Assembly (NCBI GenBank): GCA_907164885.2
Contig: OU015490.1
Location: 218,516,391 to 218,580,390 of the forward strand
Source of the DNA: Dolomedes plantarius
Lineage: Eukaryota; Arthropoda; Arachnida; Araneae; Dolomedidae
Direction: 5' to 3'
Length of the DNA: 64,000 bases
Part shown: positions 1 to 11,788 of the stretch, piece after piece
Position numbering within the stretch: position 1 is the stretch's first letter
How the letters are laid out: every line of letters starts with the position of its first letter
Position numbers and translations under genes: made by a program
Notes under the pieces: generated by a model
Databases searched by the model: none
The model's input: only the letters and a program-made list of their open reading frames with translations
Told to the model about the DNA's origin: nothing

Positions 1-890
1 ATAATTATAAACTTATAATTATAAAAGATTAACTATTGTTTGTTTGTTTTTTACAGAGAAAACGAAACAATGAATTACACCTTGATCCTTTTATATTTTA
101 GAATTTATACATAAGTCATTTATATATCACTATATTTACCAAACTACCTGATTTTATATTTTGTAGTTTGCTAAAGATTGATATCTTTTAAAATAATTCT
201 CTGGATGTTGCAACCTGCATATATGATTTCCTTTCTTAAGTTTCAAGGAAATATACAGCCGCCTATAATAACTGATAATTCATGGTATGCTTTAACATTC
301 TTGATCCTTTGCACTCACGTAATACTTCAAACTGGATTAACATAATTGTCATGAAATGTTTAGGGTAATTGCTTTGCTGAGATTGGAATTTTTGTCATTC
401 TGACATCAGTGTATCACGTGAATCAAATTATTTATAGCATTTGAAAAAAATTATTCTTTTTAAAACAATATCCCAAAAATGCAAAGCGTCGATCTTATTC
501 CTATATTTCAAATCACTGGAAAAAAAATGCGATAGTTTAGTTCTACGCGCAGAGGTTTTAAAAATGCTATAGTTCCGACTAGCCCTAGATGAATATTCGT
601 GCCAGCACAAATTCTGTTTATAGTTTTCAGAGAGTGAATATTCTACTGCAACACAGCAAAAAAATTGTCGCGCTTTGTGGAGGAGACTGCCTTTAAAAAA
701 TGTTGTCCAGCATGAGTACAAGTTATTTTGAACAATTATTCATCGGTTATCTCACCAGAAGCTTACGTAACAAAATAATGAATTATTCGACAACATTATA
801 TAAACTATTCAGGATGTTCATTGTTTTTGCTGAACATTTTCCCCCCTGTATACATTCGGAGGATATCATCGGTAGATGCCTTTTGTATTA
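1..890. other. AT-rich stretch, no gene seen
   Basis: Low-complexity AT-rich DNA with short spurious ORFs only. No coding pattern, terminal inverted repeat or tandem unit is recognised. Confidence 0.6.
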
Positions 891-892
891 TT

Positions 893-1135
893 TTTTAACG
901 TGGATTACGTTCCTCCATAACGGTCCTCCGGAAAGCGAAATATCAGACGCTTAAACCATCCGTCGTCGTGAGTTATAATTTTGGCAACGCTGCAAACCCA
1001 GTCTGTATCGCTTGGGCAAGCAGTAAACAGTTAAACAGAAAAGTCAAAAGAGGTAAGCAAAGATAAGTAATCCTACGTTAATAACCCGCGGTAGTTTCAT
1101 TAGAAAAGAATACTTGAAATTTTTTTGTAATATTC
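893..1135 (+). repeat. Dispersed repeat family R1, copy 1
   Basis: Shares blocks such as ATTACGTTCCTCCATA and GAGTTATAATTTTGGCA with copies at 11150-11325 (same strand) and at 16030-16135 and 16590-16770 (opposite strand). It is non-coding. Its class is not recognised; it could be a non-autonomous DNA element or part of a composite SINE, since a tRNA-like SINE follows at once. Confidence 0.6.
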
Positions 1136-1159
1136 ACTGAAGTGTCAGAAAAAACCGGG

Positions 1160-1454
1160 ATAGGCCAGAGGAAGCCTAGTGGTAGCGTGTTGGCTTTCGG
1201 AACTGAGGGTACTCGGATCGAATCCCTACAAGCGCCATTATATATCTTCGTATCTAGGTTGGATATGGGCACGTTAAATCCGCAGACTGGAGAGTCGTTT
1301 GAGGTCAGTGGCTGGGAAAGGTACGATCCCCCCCCCCCAGCTATCACCCCTGGGGGTGCCCGGTTACTGAGGAGCCGCAAGCTTATATGGACCTAGTCTG
1401 GAATACATTCCGGCAAGAGGGCATAAGTAACAACAGCTACAACAACAATAAAAC
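1160..1454 (+). mobile_element. tRNA-derived SINE
   Basis: A tRNA-like head has an A-box-like segment near 1174-1186 (GCCTAGTGGTAGC) and a B-box-like segment near 1214-1225 (CGGATCGAATCC). A body of about 220 bp and a CAACAACAATAAAA tail follow. The head does not fold into a full cloverleaf, so it is a SINE rather than a tRNA gene. A poly-C run lies at about 1329-1338. Confidence 0.6.
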
Positions 1455-1471
1455 TGGGAAACTGTCTAATT

Positions 1472-3039
1472 CAGGGATTCCTAACGGGGTCCAGGTAGAC
1501 CCCTAGGGAGTCGATGGAAGTTTAAAAACGGTATATAGTATTCCAGGGGTCTATTGGGGTTTTATGATAACTTTTTCTCTTTAAAAATTTAATTTAATCT
1601 TTTAGGAATGTAATTATTAGATAATAATATCCTTTTAATATATATGAATACAGATTTGCATAGGGTGGGGTGATCCACGTATCTAAAGTCGATTGTCATG
1701 ACGCTTTTGTATATGCCTCAAATGTCGCCGTAGGCTTTTATTTGTGTACCAATACTAGGCAGAACAGGGGAAATCCACTGGACCTTAAACAGCGCATGAG
1801 TCCTCCCGATTCATCCAATAAGAAGCAGTTTCGTTTTTCTCTTGGCGATGTTTGTGCAATTACGATGTCTGAAATCTTGTTTACATTTGTGAAATTAAAA
1901 ATGAAAATAGTACAAAAATAATAAAACATAAACCTAATGAACCACTTTCCCTAATTTTTTGTTCATATTCTTAATCAAATTGTTATCTTTAAGAATTTTA
2001 TGTGCAGTTATTAGTATTATACTTTTGTTGTATGCTGTATATTATAGAAAAAAATGTGAGGGGGTCGATGAAGAAAATCCTTCTTTTAAAAGGGGTCGAT
2101 GTAGGGAAAAGGTTGGGAGGCCCTGATTTGAGGGCACTCGATAGTTCAAAAGCGGAAGAGATGAATCATTTGGATGAGACCGAATCATCAGTGGGCTGGT
2201 CTACATCAACAGAATCTGTAGATTGGACTCTGGAAATTTGCATGGGTGTTTGTATTCATTCAGAATTGACTTTAATCTTAGTCTAGCCATTGAATTCCGG
2301 GTCGTTTAGCCCTTACAAATCAACAAATGATCATAGCATTGCAAAATTCTACCAACCCATGAATGATACCGAATTCCTTTACAGCTTAAAAACCTTAAAA
2401 AATAATTAATACAGTGGTACCTCGACTTACGAGTTTAATTCGTTCCACGACGGAGCTCGTAACTCGAAATACTCGTATCTCGAATCAATTTTATGATAAC
2501 TTTTTCTCTTTTAAAATTTAATTTAATCTTTTAGGAATGTAATTATTAGATAATAATATCCGTTTTAGTATGTATAAATACAGATTTGCAAAAGGCACAG
2601 TGATCCATGCTTCTTAAGTCAAATGTCATGACGCTTTTGCATATGCCTCGAATGCCGCAGTCGGCTTTTATTTGTGTACCAACACTAGGCAGAACTGGGG
2701 AAATCCACTGAAGCTTAAACAGCACATGGGTCCTCCCGATGCAACCAATCAGATGCAGTTTCGTTTTTCTCTTGGCGATGTTTGTGCAATTGCAATCTGT
2801 GTTTCTGAAATCTTTTTAATATTTGTGAAATTAAAAATGAAAATAGTAAAAAAATAATAAAACATAAACCTAATGAACCACTTTTTCTAATTTTTTGTTC
2901 AATTTCTTAGTCTAATTGTTATCTAAGTGTTTTATGTGCAATTAATAGTATTATAATTATGTTGTATGCTGTATATTATTGAGAAAACGTGAGGGGTTCG
3001 ATGAAAAAAATCATTCTTTTAAAAGGTTGGGAACCCCTG
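1472..3039 (+). mobile_element. Chimeric hAT-type element, internally duplicated
   Basis: The element starts CAGGGATTCCTAACGGGGTC and ends GGTTGGGAACCCCTG, and is flanked by an exact 8-bp duplication GTCTAATT at 1464-1471 and 3040-3047, as expected for hAT. Inside are two copies of one ~600-bp non-autonomous sequence. Copy 1 (1472-2127) has both ends; copy 2 (about 2490-3039) lacks its left end. The ~360 bp between them are unrelated and include a pogo-like end. The outer duplication joins the left end of copy 1 with the right end of copy 2, so internal rearrangement occurred. A truncated relative lies at 10935-11115. No transposase is encoded. Confidence 0.7.
2411..2492 (+). mobile_element. 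pogo/Tigger-like MITE end (one arm)
   Basis: The sequence begins CAGTGGTACCTCGACTTACG, typical of pogo-superfamily MITE termini, and is preceded by TA. No opposite arm is present; it breaks into the second hAT copy at about 2490. Confidence 0.5.
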
Positions 3040-3047
3040 GTCTAATT

Positions 3048-4095
3048 CATCGGCAATTGCAGCCGATATCACACAATGAACGTTGTTCAGTCCTCACACT
3101 GATGTTAGTAGAGGCCCCCAGCATTGAATACCGATGTTTTTGCGCCAATATTGCACTCATTCCGCTTGATATGACTGTCGCAAAGGACGCCGGTCAAGGT
3201 CATTCACAGTCTTTATTCGGTAGGTAGGTTCGATCCACTAAAAAAACTTTTAAAAAGTAAAAAAACGCCAAGCTTCAAAACAAAAGTTATGACTAAAAAA
3301 TGGTGTGATATCAAATATCCAAGCATATTAAGTTCTGGTACTTAATTTCCTAATCACAAATTTTTCACATCTAAGTGAAGTGGTTAAACATGACTTTTTG
3401 ATAGAAACACTTCTTCCCTAGACCAAACTCATCATAACCTGTTTCTAAAATGTTGGCGAAAACAAGATTCTAGCAAAATCCCTAACTTTACGGAAAATAA
3501 AAAATTCCGTATCTCGGTTAATTTTTAAATTTGAAAGACCATTTTTATCTCAATTTAAAGTACTCGTTGATAAGATTCTTCTACTTTTTGTTTTAATTTT
3601 GTACGATGCTTGGTTCATTCATTTTTTTTAAATTTACGCACACTGCTTTAACATGTGAAGTATAGGAGCAAGAGGTGCAGAGTATATAAGCAGTACAGCG
3701 GTCTGACGAATTTTTTTGACGAACTTGGTGCGTTTATTCATTTAGCGTCTATTTTGTTTGTTTTTTTTTAGCTTGGTGTTGCAGGTCGACCGCCCTACTT
3801 GATGAATTATCAGAATTCTATTATTCGAGGTTATGCCCTTGAAATGGTCGAAGTTGGAAATCTACACTTTGCCTGTATCTCCGAAATGCCATGACAGGGA
3901 TACGTAAATTTCTCATATAAACAAAATATCGAAATTTCGCAACAGAAAAAATGTAATACGTAAAATTTCGCATTTATTCGCAAAAAGAAATATAAATTCA
4001 AAATTTTCGCATTTATTTTTAAAAATTACAATTTTACTTACTTGGATTTTACAATTTTACTTACTGAACGTTTCTATTAATATTGATTTTTTTTT
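3048..4095. other. Unassigned stretch
   Basis: No gene is recognised. The right part (about 3905-4060) is rich in motifs such as AAATTTCGCATTTATTCGC that recur near 4995-5060, suggesting a decayed repeat split by later insertions. Confidence 0.4.
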
Positions 4096-4160
4096 GCGGC
4101 CCATCTATAGTTAAACCTTGTTTGTTTGGCCCAAGGTAGCCTTTGAGTTTGACACCCCTG
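4096..4160 (-). mobile_element. hAT element terminus
   Basis: On the minus strand the sequence reads CAGGGGTGTCAAACTCAAAG followed by a GGCC-rich segment, a classic hAT end. The partner end was not found, so only this terminus is supported. Confidence 0.55.
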
Positions 4161-5314
4161 TTCTAAAACACACTAAATTGTTTCACAAAACTTGATGGTT
4201 GATTTTTACAGTTAGATTTTCAGGTTCTACTCCGGTACGGAAAACTATCCGTGGGAAATTCGGAGCAAATCCGAAGGAGAGTTAAAGACTGCGGATGGTC
4301 TTAGTTAAGCAATTATGTTAAAAAAAGTTATTACTTTCTGTAAACCTGGATCGTCGTGATCCGTTAAATCAGTGTATCGTAGAATTAATCATAATTGGAA
4401 AAATGGCTCATATTTCTATCTAGTTTATTAAAACATCAAAATCTTGGCTAATAATAAGTTACAAAAGTTTGTTCCGAAGAACGCTAGTGCATTCATGAGA
4501 GAGGGGTTCATTATCAAAGTCCAAACGAGACCCCCGTCTCCCTGGTCGCTCGTGGCGTCTTTTCAAAAGTCCAAATCTAATCTATCTTTTCCATCGCTGT
4601 CACCTCTATTTATCCATTTCTTCTCTCTTTCTCGAACAATCTCCGTCTTTCCACCTTTGAACACCCGACCTTCCGGTTCCGTGCTACGCAGACCACCTAT
4701 GGGGAATTTCGTTACCGACGGCTTTCCCCTTTGTAGCACGCTACGATTTTCACTAATCAACGATTTTCACTAATCATTCTGAATGATGTGTCCATCTCAC
4801 CTATTGTTGGTCATTTCCAAAGGTGTATTCCACTTCGTCACCTGTTTGCGTTCTTTTGGGGCTTATTGATGGTCCTATCACTCACCTTAATTCAGTCCCA
4901 ATTAAGAATGTCGGACGTGAGTCTGACACTTTCATTACCTAATTTCGCCTAAAAAGCCATTTATCAGCGAGTTTTTGCCGATCAGTAGTAAAAAATAATT
5001 TTCGCATTTATTCGCTCATATCGGCAAATTTCACATTCATTCGCATCTATTTCGTAAGTACGAAAATTCCGTATCCCTAGCCATGACCCATCGTACGAGC
5101 GCCAACTAACATTCCTCGTTGAAATCTTGCCTAAATCATGATCGCCTGTCATGCTCACTACTCAATCAGCTTTTGTCACGCATCTACAAAAGTCTGACGC
5201 ATTATATCGTCTGTTTACGGACGGAAAGCATTAACGGGAAAGTAAATATTGCTATGAGTTCTGACAGGGATCGTCTATCTCAGTTATTCTGGCACCTTAG
5301 TGTAAATAACCATC
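4161..5314. other. Unassigned stretch with a pyrimidine-rich segment
   Basis: Bases about 4520-4760 are CT-rich and of higher GC than the surroundings, with small overlapping ORFs on both strands that resemble no known protein. Bases 4995-5060 repeat the TTCGCATTTATTCGC motif seen at about 3960. Confidence 0.35.
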
Positions 5315-5315
5315 T

Positions 5316-5860
5316 ATGAAATTGACGTAAAATATTCATCTTCCTGAAAACTCCTCTGAAAACAATAGTAGGTAGTGACTGTATTTTTGTCGATTATAAA
5401 ACAAAATCTTATGCAGAATGGTCGGATCCTCATGACCTTGAACGATCCTTCGCTATAAAGAAAATGTATGAAAAATCCTTATGTCGAATATTCCTCTAAC
5501 AATATTTTCCAGGAGGGTGAAGGTAGAATGTTTGCTTTTAAAATTAATGGTTTTGGAAGCTAAAAGTTTATGAAACTGATGTAAAATACTCATCTTCCTG
5601 AAAACTCCTGTGATGAAAATAGTAGCTTAGTGACTGTATTTTTGTAGATTATAAAACAAAATGTAATGCAGAATGGTAGCATCATCGTGACCTTGAACGG
5701 GTCGAAGTCCGCGCAAAGTCACGTTCAAGGCCACTATTCCTTGCTTTAAAGAAAATATATGAAAAATCGTTATGTCGAATATTCCTCTGACAATATTTCC
5801 CGGGATGGTGAAGGCAGAATGTTCATTTTTTCAAACTAATAGTTTTTCTCAGCTTCAGGA
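5316..5860. repeat. Tandem duplication, two ~254-bp copies
   Basis: Copy 1 starts at 5316 and copy 2 at 5570. Shared blocks include CTTCCTGAAAACTCCT, TATGTCGAATATTCCTCT and CAATATTT. Copy 2 carries about 39 extra bases after the shared GACCTTGAACG, which create an imperfect 13-bp inverted repeat (GTGACCTTGAACG ... CGTTCAAGGCCAC) absent from copy 1. Confidence 0.75.
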
Positions 5861-6267
5861 GAAAATACTCCCTTAGAAACAAGACGGGCGTCTCGTCTGA
5901 ATCTATAGCTTGCGATATATGGATTCCCAAATTCTTCAAGAGTTAAGAGAAGGCTTTTAGAAATGTTAGCACTAAGAATGTCAGCAACGGCTTTTCCGCT
6001 ATGTTATAGAACAATGTACCCGTTTTAAACTATGAATAGAATATGTGCTGCCGTGAATATCGGCCTGGGCAATTCGGAATGCCGCGTACGGTGAAGACGC
6101 ATTATTTTGTGAAACAACTGCTGGTGGGGCTGGATTAACGCTTTTCTCCCTGCAAGCAGAAATAGAGGAATAAAATCGGAGGTTTTTTTTAGTGGACATA
6201 TTTTTTCAAGCACTATCATATTTTAAATGCTGTAAAATGCTAAATTTAATTAATGTTGCACATATGA

Positions 6268-7159
6268 TCTATATATATTATTTCTAAAAGGTATTTTTTT
6301 GTTTTATTCCTTTTTCTCCCTTCATACTTAACCAAAATCGATAAATGAGGTACCATTTTAAAGATTAAGATCTCCGCTTTTTGCGAATTGTTAATTTAGA
6401 ATTACACATCTTATTGTTTGTTTAAAAATCGAAGTATAAACATTATAAACAATTTTTCTTCCCCTAGATGTCACACGCTAGCTTTTTTTTTATTTTACCA
6501 TTATCAAGCGCCCTGAAATTTTAAATTTAAAAAATAGTTTGCTTTTATTATCATTCTGTGATTTCATTAATGAGTTGCTTTATTGGCAACATCCGTGTTT
6601 GTGTACTTTATTCTTTTTGCATGGAGAAACCATATATATTATTTCTAGAAGTTGATTTTTTGTGACGATCCCTTTCTCTCCCTTCATACTTAACCGAAAT
6701 CAATATATGAGGTACCATTTTAAAGATTAAATTCCTCGCTTCTGACGAATTGTTAATTCAGAATGGCACATTGTATTGTCTGTTTAAAATTCGAAGTGAA
6801 AAATTGACTTTGGGCCCTAAAGTTCTTTTCCTGGATGCGTCGAAACGGCACAATCAAATAGTATGTACAAAGAGGTTTTGTAATGTAAATATCACATTTT
6901 CCACGAGTTTGTGTCATATTTAACTTTTAATATTGTCTACAAAGGTGTTTTGACGATGTGGTGGATGTTTCACCTCCAATATTGGGGCCAAAGGTGTTTT
7001 GTAATTGGTTTGTATTATCCTACGCACCAATGTTATTTGACAAATAAACAATAGCTACAAATGAACAAGTTCTTCTTTCATCCTATACAAGCCACCAACC
7101 TCGCTATATAATTTATAGTATTTTAATCGCATGCGAAAGGGTCGCACGGGCCACCTAGT
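6268..7159 (+). mobile_element. Helitron-type non-autonomous element, family A, copy 1
   Basis: It starts A|TCTATATATATTATTTC and ends with CACGGGCCACCTAGT, matching the 5'-TC and CTRRT-3' rule for Helitrons. It shares its whole length with the copy at 31338-32088. The 5' segment occurs twice (6268 and about 6632), so this copy is a nested or partly duplicated chimera. It has no Rep/helicase gene. Classification is by termini only. Confidence 0.55.
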
Positions 7160-7767
7160 GTATAAGAATAATAAAATCCAGTGCTTTGGTTTCTCAACAA
7201 GGAAGGATTCGTAAATCTTTCACGAGAGTTCTAATTATCAAGTTTGCTGAGTGAGTATGTTGGGGTGTTACTTGAGTGCAAAGGCTTAATGTTGAAGCAC
7301 GCTACAAATTACTAGACTTTGCGAAATGCGCTGAATTTTCTTTCAAGCAGAAATAAACAAAAATATATGTAGATTGTAACATTCAGACAAATGTTCATAA
7401 AAGGAATCACACTTTAAAACACTATAAGATATCAAATTTTTCAGATGTTACGAATATATTGATGTGCTGTTTGGCAGTCTTCATTTTGTAAAGATATCTC
7501 TTACGAGAATTTGCTATGACATTTTTTTCAGTGGATAACACTGAGTCCAATTCCCGGAGTAATGGAGGCATCGGTGATATGGGACAAATCCCACAATGGT
7601 CTAATGCAGGGCTTCCAAATTTTTTTACGTCTGCTTCATCCTTGGAAATGATATTTGAAACTCGGGGCACCCCTGTTAAAGTTTTAGTTTTCTTTTTTCA
7701 ATTTTTCATCAGCCCTACACGTGCCGCCTGAAGGCAACGCCCGCTATCGGTCGGCAAATTTAACACG
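7160..7767. other. Unassigned stretch
   Basis: Overlapping 70-80-codon ORFs occur on both strands between 7422 and 7731, but neither resembles a known protein and neither has coding context. No repeat boundary was found. Confidence 0.4.
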
Positions 7768-7770
7768 TTA

Positions 7771-9108
7771 GGCCTCGTACACACAATACGGATTCGGTTT
7801 TATGATCGTCTCGGTTTTGTCGTTCCGTTTACAGTAAACAATGTATTTTGTTTTGTACGTTCATACGTTGCGGTCGAAAACCGCAAACGAGGGAACAACC
7901 GAATCGGTAGCAGACGTCGTTCGATTTTGTCTACCGAAACCGGATAGACGTTTCGGTTGCCATTGGTGTATAGATTTGAGAGGGGGACATGATTCGGTTA
8001 TTTTGAAGGAAACGTACACCAGTGCCGATCTAGCTACTGAAGTGATTCTTTGAAATAATTTTTTTATTTTTTATTTATTTTTTTTTTTTACACAATGGAG
8101 AAAATCGATACAGAAATTTTAATTTCTTTGGAAAGACCGACCATTTGGGACAAAACATAAGAATGTTTTACTTTAAATGACGCTTGGAATGACGTTCAAA
8201 TCATGTTTATATCTTAATTAGAACAGGAGATATTATTATTATATTTTGCACCATTCTAATAGCAGCCAATCTTTGTTTAAACCTGTAAATACGTTTTCTG
8301 CATGATGGGTTTTTTTCACCATTTCTCATCTTTAAATTATTATAAGTCAAGAACCGTTAAAGATAAATGGTTCAAACTTGGAACATGTCTTTTATTTTAC
8401 TTTAATTTTGATTCAACAAATTTGAAAAATATATTTACTTTTGAAAATATGATTTTTAAAAATAAGTTACATCATTTTTTTAAAAAAAATTCTCTAAACA
8501 CTTTTAATTTTTTTTAAATTAATATTTAAAAAAATGCTGAATCGAAATTAAAACATATATTTCTACTTAATTAAATGAAAAAAATTTGAAATTCGACAGA
8601 TAATATTTCGAGTTATAACGATTTTAAATTTCTTTTAAACTTTTTTTAATTTTAAATTAAAAAAAATTTTTTAACTTTATGAGAAGTTTTATGATGTGAT
8701 TTTGTTTGCAAATTATATGGTTAACCATTACAAAAAATTCAAAGTTTTAACTCAATAAATGTATGTATCGTCCTTCGGAAATAGTTGAAAAATTTAGATT
8801 AATCTCTTCTTAATTCAATCATAAGCGTTTGAAAAGATCCCAGACAATATCTGTCCCTCAAAATAGCATGTACCCAATACGCTCTATAATTTTTTTTAAT
8901 GTTGCTTCGACGACGACGATAATAGTGCATTACAAGAAAGGTATTTACGTCCATCCTGCAAAGTGAACTACACTGCAATGATTGCAAAGGTGTTCTGTGC
9001 GGACGGGAAAACCGTATGCGGTGAAAGAAAAACCGAATCGTGTGAACACAGCTTTCGGTTGACACTGAAACGATTATAAAACCAAAACTGTATCGTGTGT
9101 ACGAGGCC
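7771..9108 (-). mobile_element. PIF/Harbinger element, internally deleted
   Basis: The ends are GGCCTCGTACACAC... and ...GTGTGTACGAGGCC, inverted repeats that continue imperfectly for about 40 bp. The 3-bp duplication TTA lies at 7768-7770 and 9109-9111; TWA is the PIF/Harbinger signature. The minus strand still codes for the start of a HARBI1-like nuclease, while the catalytic part is missing. The middle (about 8050-8700) is very AT-rich filler. Confidence 0.8.
8739..9065 (-). pseudogene. HARBI1-like transposase, N-terminal fragment
   Basis: The minus-strand reading contains YRAYWVHAILRDRYCLGSF, then an ELRRD segment, one in-frame stop (about 8799), and then SKFFNYFRRT before the final stop. 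This layout (basic run, W-V-x-P/A-I-L, ELxxD, FxNYFR) is the conserved N-terminal region of PIF/Harbinger nucleases. The DDE catalytic domain is absent, so it cannot be active. It lies within the element that bears TTA target duplications. Confidence 0.75.
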
Positions 9109-9258
9109 TTAGTCGACGTGTTAGTCGGAGGTGATGAGATTTAATAAACCGGGTACGCTATTCCTAACATAACCAACCACATGATCCTACACTTCTTGCA
9201 TCACTAATGCATACACAGTCACACCGAAGTTACCCGAGTACACTACCGAATCAGGAAA

Positions 9259-10205
9259 AAATTGTTTCCCTTTTATGACGTACGAGATATTTCCCTTTTT
9301 CTTGCGGAACCCTTAACAATGTTTCGCGGAACCCTAGAGTTCCGAGGAACGCTGGTCTAATGCACAGTTGCCTCATATCCTCTACTGAAAGAGCACTACG
9401 CACTGCTATCCTTATGATGAGTTTTACGGAGACCCTTTATTACATATTTTTATTTTATCTCATACGTACACTCACTTGACAGGAGATAAGAAAATAGGGC
9501 TTGAATCAACCGACGAAAAATTGGGTTTCCTGTGTTTTGTTAAGCAGGTGTGATTGAGGAGGTGTTGTACTGCCTATAGGGAAACACACCCCTAAGGAAT
9601 AAAGACAAAGGTTGCTTTCCTGGGAACAAAGTGTTTACCTTACTAGACTTTTACGATAATATTTTAAAAACCATTTGTGGCTAGGACAGCGGACTTATGG
9701 TTAATACTTTTCCTTTCATTTTCCTAAGTTGCATTAAAAGTAAAATTGTTTTCCCTTTTATGACGTACGAGTTATTTCCCTTTTTCTTGCGGAACTCTTA
9801 ACAATGTTTCGCGGAACCCTAGAGTTCCGGGGAACACTGGTCTAATGTCTAATGCACAGTTGCCTCATATACTCTGCTGAAAGAGCACTACGCACTGCTA
9901 TCTTCATGATGAATTTTACGGAGACCCTTTATTATATATTTTTATTTTATCTCATACGTACACTCACTTGACAGGGGATAAGAAAATAAGGCTTGAATCA
10001 ACTCGACGAAAAATTGGGTTTCCTGTGTTTTTTTAAGTGATTGAGGAGGTGCTTTATAGGGGAACACACCCCTAAGGAATAAAGACAAAGGTTGCTTTCC
10101 TGGGAACAAAGTGTCTACCTTACTAAACTTTTACGATAAAATTTTAATAACCATTTGTGGCTAGGACAGCGGACTTATGGTTAATACTTTTATTTTCAGT
10201 TTCCT
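9259..10205. repeat. Tandem duplication, two ~480-bp copies
   Basis: Copy A starts at about 9259 and copy B at about 9743. They share long blocks, such as TTTATGACGTACGAG, GCGGAACCCTAGAGTTCCG and AAGGTTGCTTTCCTGGGAAC, with few differences. Each begins with what looks like the right end of a hAT element (...GTTCCGxGGAACxCTGGTCTAATG). The duplication therefore includes a hAT terminus. Confidence 0.75.
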
Positions 10206-10930
10206 AATAAATGCTGTATGTGTAAACATATTGCTTCTCTTTCACTTCAAGGCTTATTTGATTCTCACCACTAGAACCTTGGAATAGTTTCCTGAGTTCA
10301 GCGTTAAGAAATTTACTTTATAATATAGTGTCTCTACTGGGACTCGAATTTAAAGGAAGTTTTATTTACATCTAACTTAATCAATATAGTTCGAACTCTT
10401 GGGAGATAACTCCTCGAATTCTAAAATTTAATTTAAACTAAAAATCCCTGTTCAACCTGCCTTCATGACTAAATAGCTTGATCTTGTCTGAAGTAGGCTT
10501 AAATAATCCAGACTAGCAATTCCAGAGCATCACATCAGATTTTATTTCATGCTGCCTATTTTTTAGATAGAAAAAAACTAAAAAAAAAACCTGCTCATTG
10601 TACAATAAACTATATGTTATACACAAAAAATTAGAAAATTTTGAAGTTTAATGTTTTCATGCAACAAATAGTATGAATATGAATTTCTGAAGTGTGCAAA
10701 TATATGCATTATATGCTATGAAAATCCCTACATAAATGCTATACTAAACATGCCGTTATGCTATACTAATGCCCTACATAAATGCTATATGTGCTGAGCT
10801 ATACTATTCACATGACTAGTCTACGATATTGCATACGAACAATATCATACTATACATTCATGAGCATATAATATATACGTGCTATAATTTACTACACACG
10901 TGCTACAATGCTTTATACTGTGCCGCATAT
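10206..10930. other. Unassigned stretch
   Basis: AT-rich. Bases 10720-10930 hold short imperfect repeats around the word ATGCTATACTAA/CTACATAAATGCTAT. No gene is seen. Confidence 0.4.
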
Positions 10931-10934
10931 GTGC

Positions 10935-11115
10935 TAAACCAGGGATTCCAAACGGGGTCCAGGGGGACCCCTTGGGGGTCGATGGAAGTTTTAAAAGGGT
11001 CTATAGTATTCCAGGGGTCTATGATAAATCTTTGTTTTAAAATTTTATTTTATTTTATAGGAATGTAATTATTAGATAATAATATCCGTTATAATATGTA
11101 TAAACATATTTAAAC
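10935..11115 (+). mobile_element. hAT fragment related to 1472-3039
   Basis: It starts CAGGGATTCCAAACGGGGTC and follows the left part of the element at 1472 (including GGAATGTAATTATTAGATAA). It stops at about 11115, where repeat family R1 begins. Only the left end is present. Confidence 0.65.
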
Positions 11116-11149
11116 GGATTTGCAATTCTATGATTGAATTTTTTCAACG

Positions 11150-11325
11150 TAGGATTACGTTCCTCCATACCGGTCCTCCATTACGTTCCTCCATAACGGA
11201 AAGCAAAATTTCAGATGTCCTGCGTCGCGAGTTATAATTTTGGCAGCGCGCCAAACCCAGTATGTATCGCCTGTGCAAGAAGTAAACATTTAAACAAAAA
11301 AGTACAAAAATGCGTCAAAATTTTG
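11150..11325 (+). repeat. Dispersed repeat family R1, copy 2
   Basis: It matches 893-1135, with shared blocks ATTACGTTCCTCCATA, GAGTTATAATTTTGGCA and AAACCCAGT.TGTATCGC. The sub-block ACGTTCCTCCATA is doubled at the start of this copy. Confidence 0.6.
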
Positions 11326-11331
11326 ACATAT

Positions 11332-11350
11332 ACATATATATATATATATT

Positions 11351-11402
<52 letters not shown>

Positions 11403-11414
11403 CGTGTGTGTGTG

Positions 11415-11451
<37 letters not shown>

Positions 11452-11470
11452 GTGTATGCATATATATATA

Positions 11471-11508
<38 letters not shown>
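11332..11508. repeat. Compound (TA)n/(TG)n microsatellite
   Basis: Runs of AT, then about 22 TG repeats, then several AT runs with interruptions. ORFs reading through it in several frames are artefacts of the dinucleotide repeat. Confidence 0.9.
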
Positions 11509-11511
<3 letters not shown>

Positions 11512-11788
11512 AATTTCAAACCTTTTCGTTACCATTAAAACGTCTATTCAAAATTTTTTCATCTTATCGCAACAGAATACTGTCCCTCATTTAAATTTTG
11601 ATCTAGGAATAACCGAAATAATCAAGTGTTTTCCCCTTAAGCAAGCTACGTGCCTACATCTTATATAACGACGCTTGTTCTAGAAGTATGACGAACCATC
11701 ACCCCATATGACGTGTTAAAGTCAGATCCCTCTTGCTGAAAGATGCAATCCACATGCCACCGCTAGATATGGATTTCACAGATTACAT

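Noticed and set aside
7422..7731. Overlapping ORFs of 82 and 71 codons as genes
   Set aside because: They are antisense to each other with no recognised domain; likely chance.
11215..11538. ORFs rich in Tyr-Ile or Cys-Val on both strands
   Set aside because: Translation of (TA)n and (TG)n microsatellites; the same applies to ORFs near 15220, 16248, 40205, 41598 and 43111.
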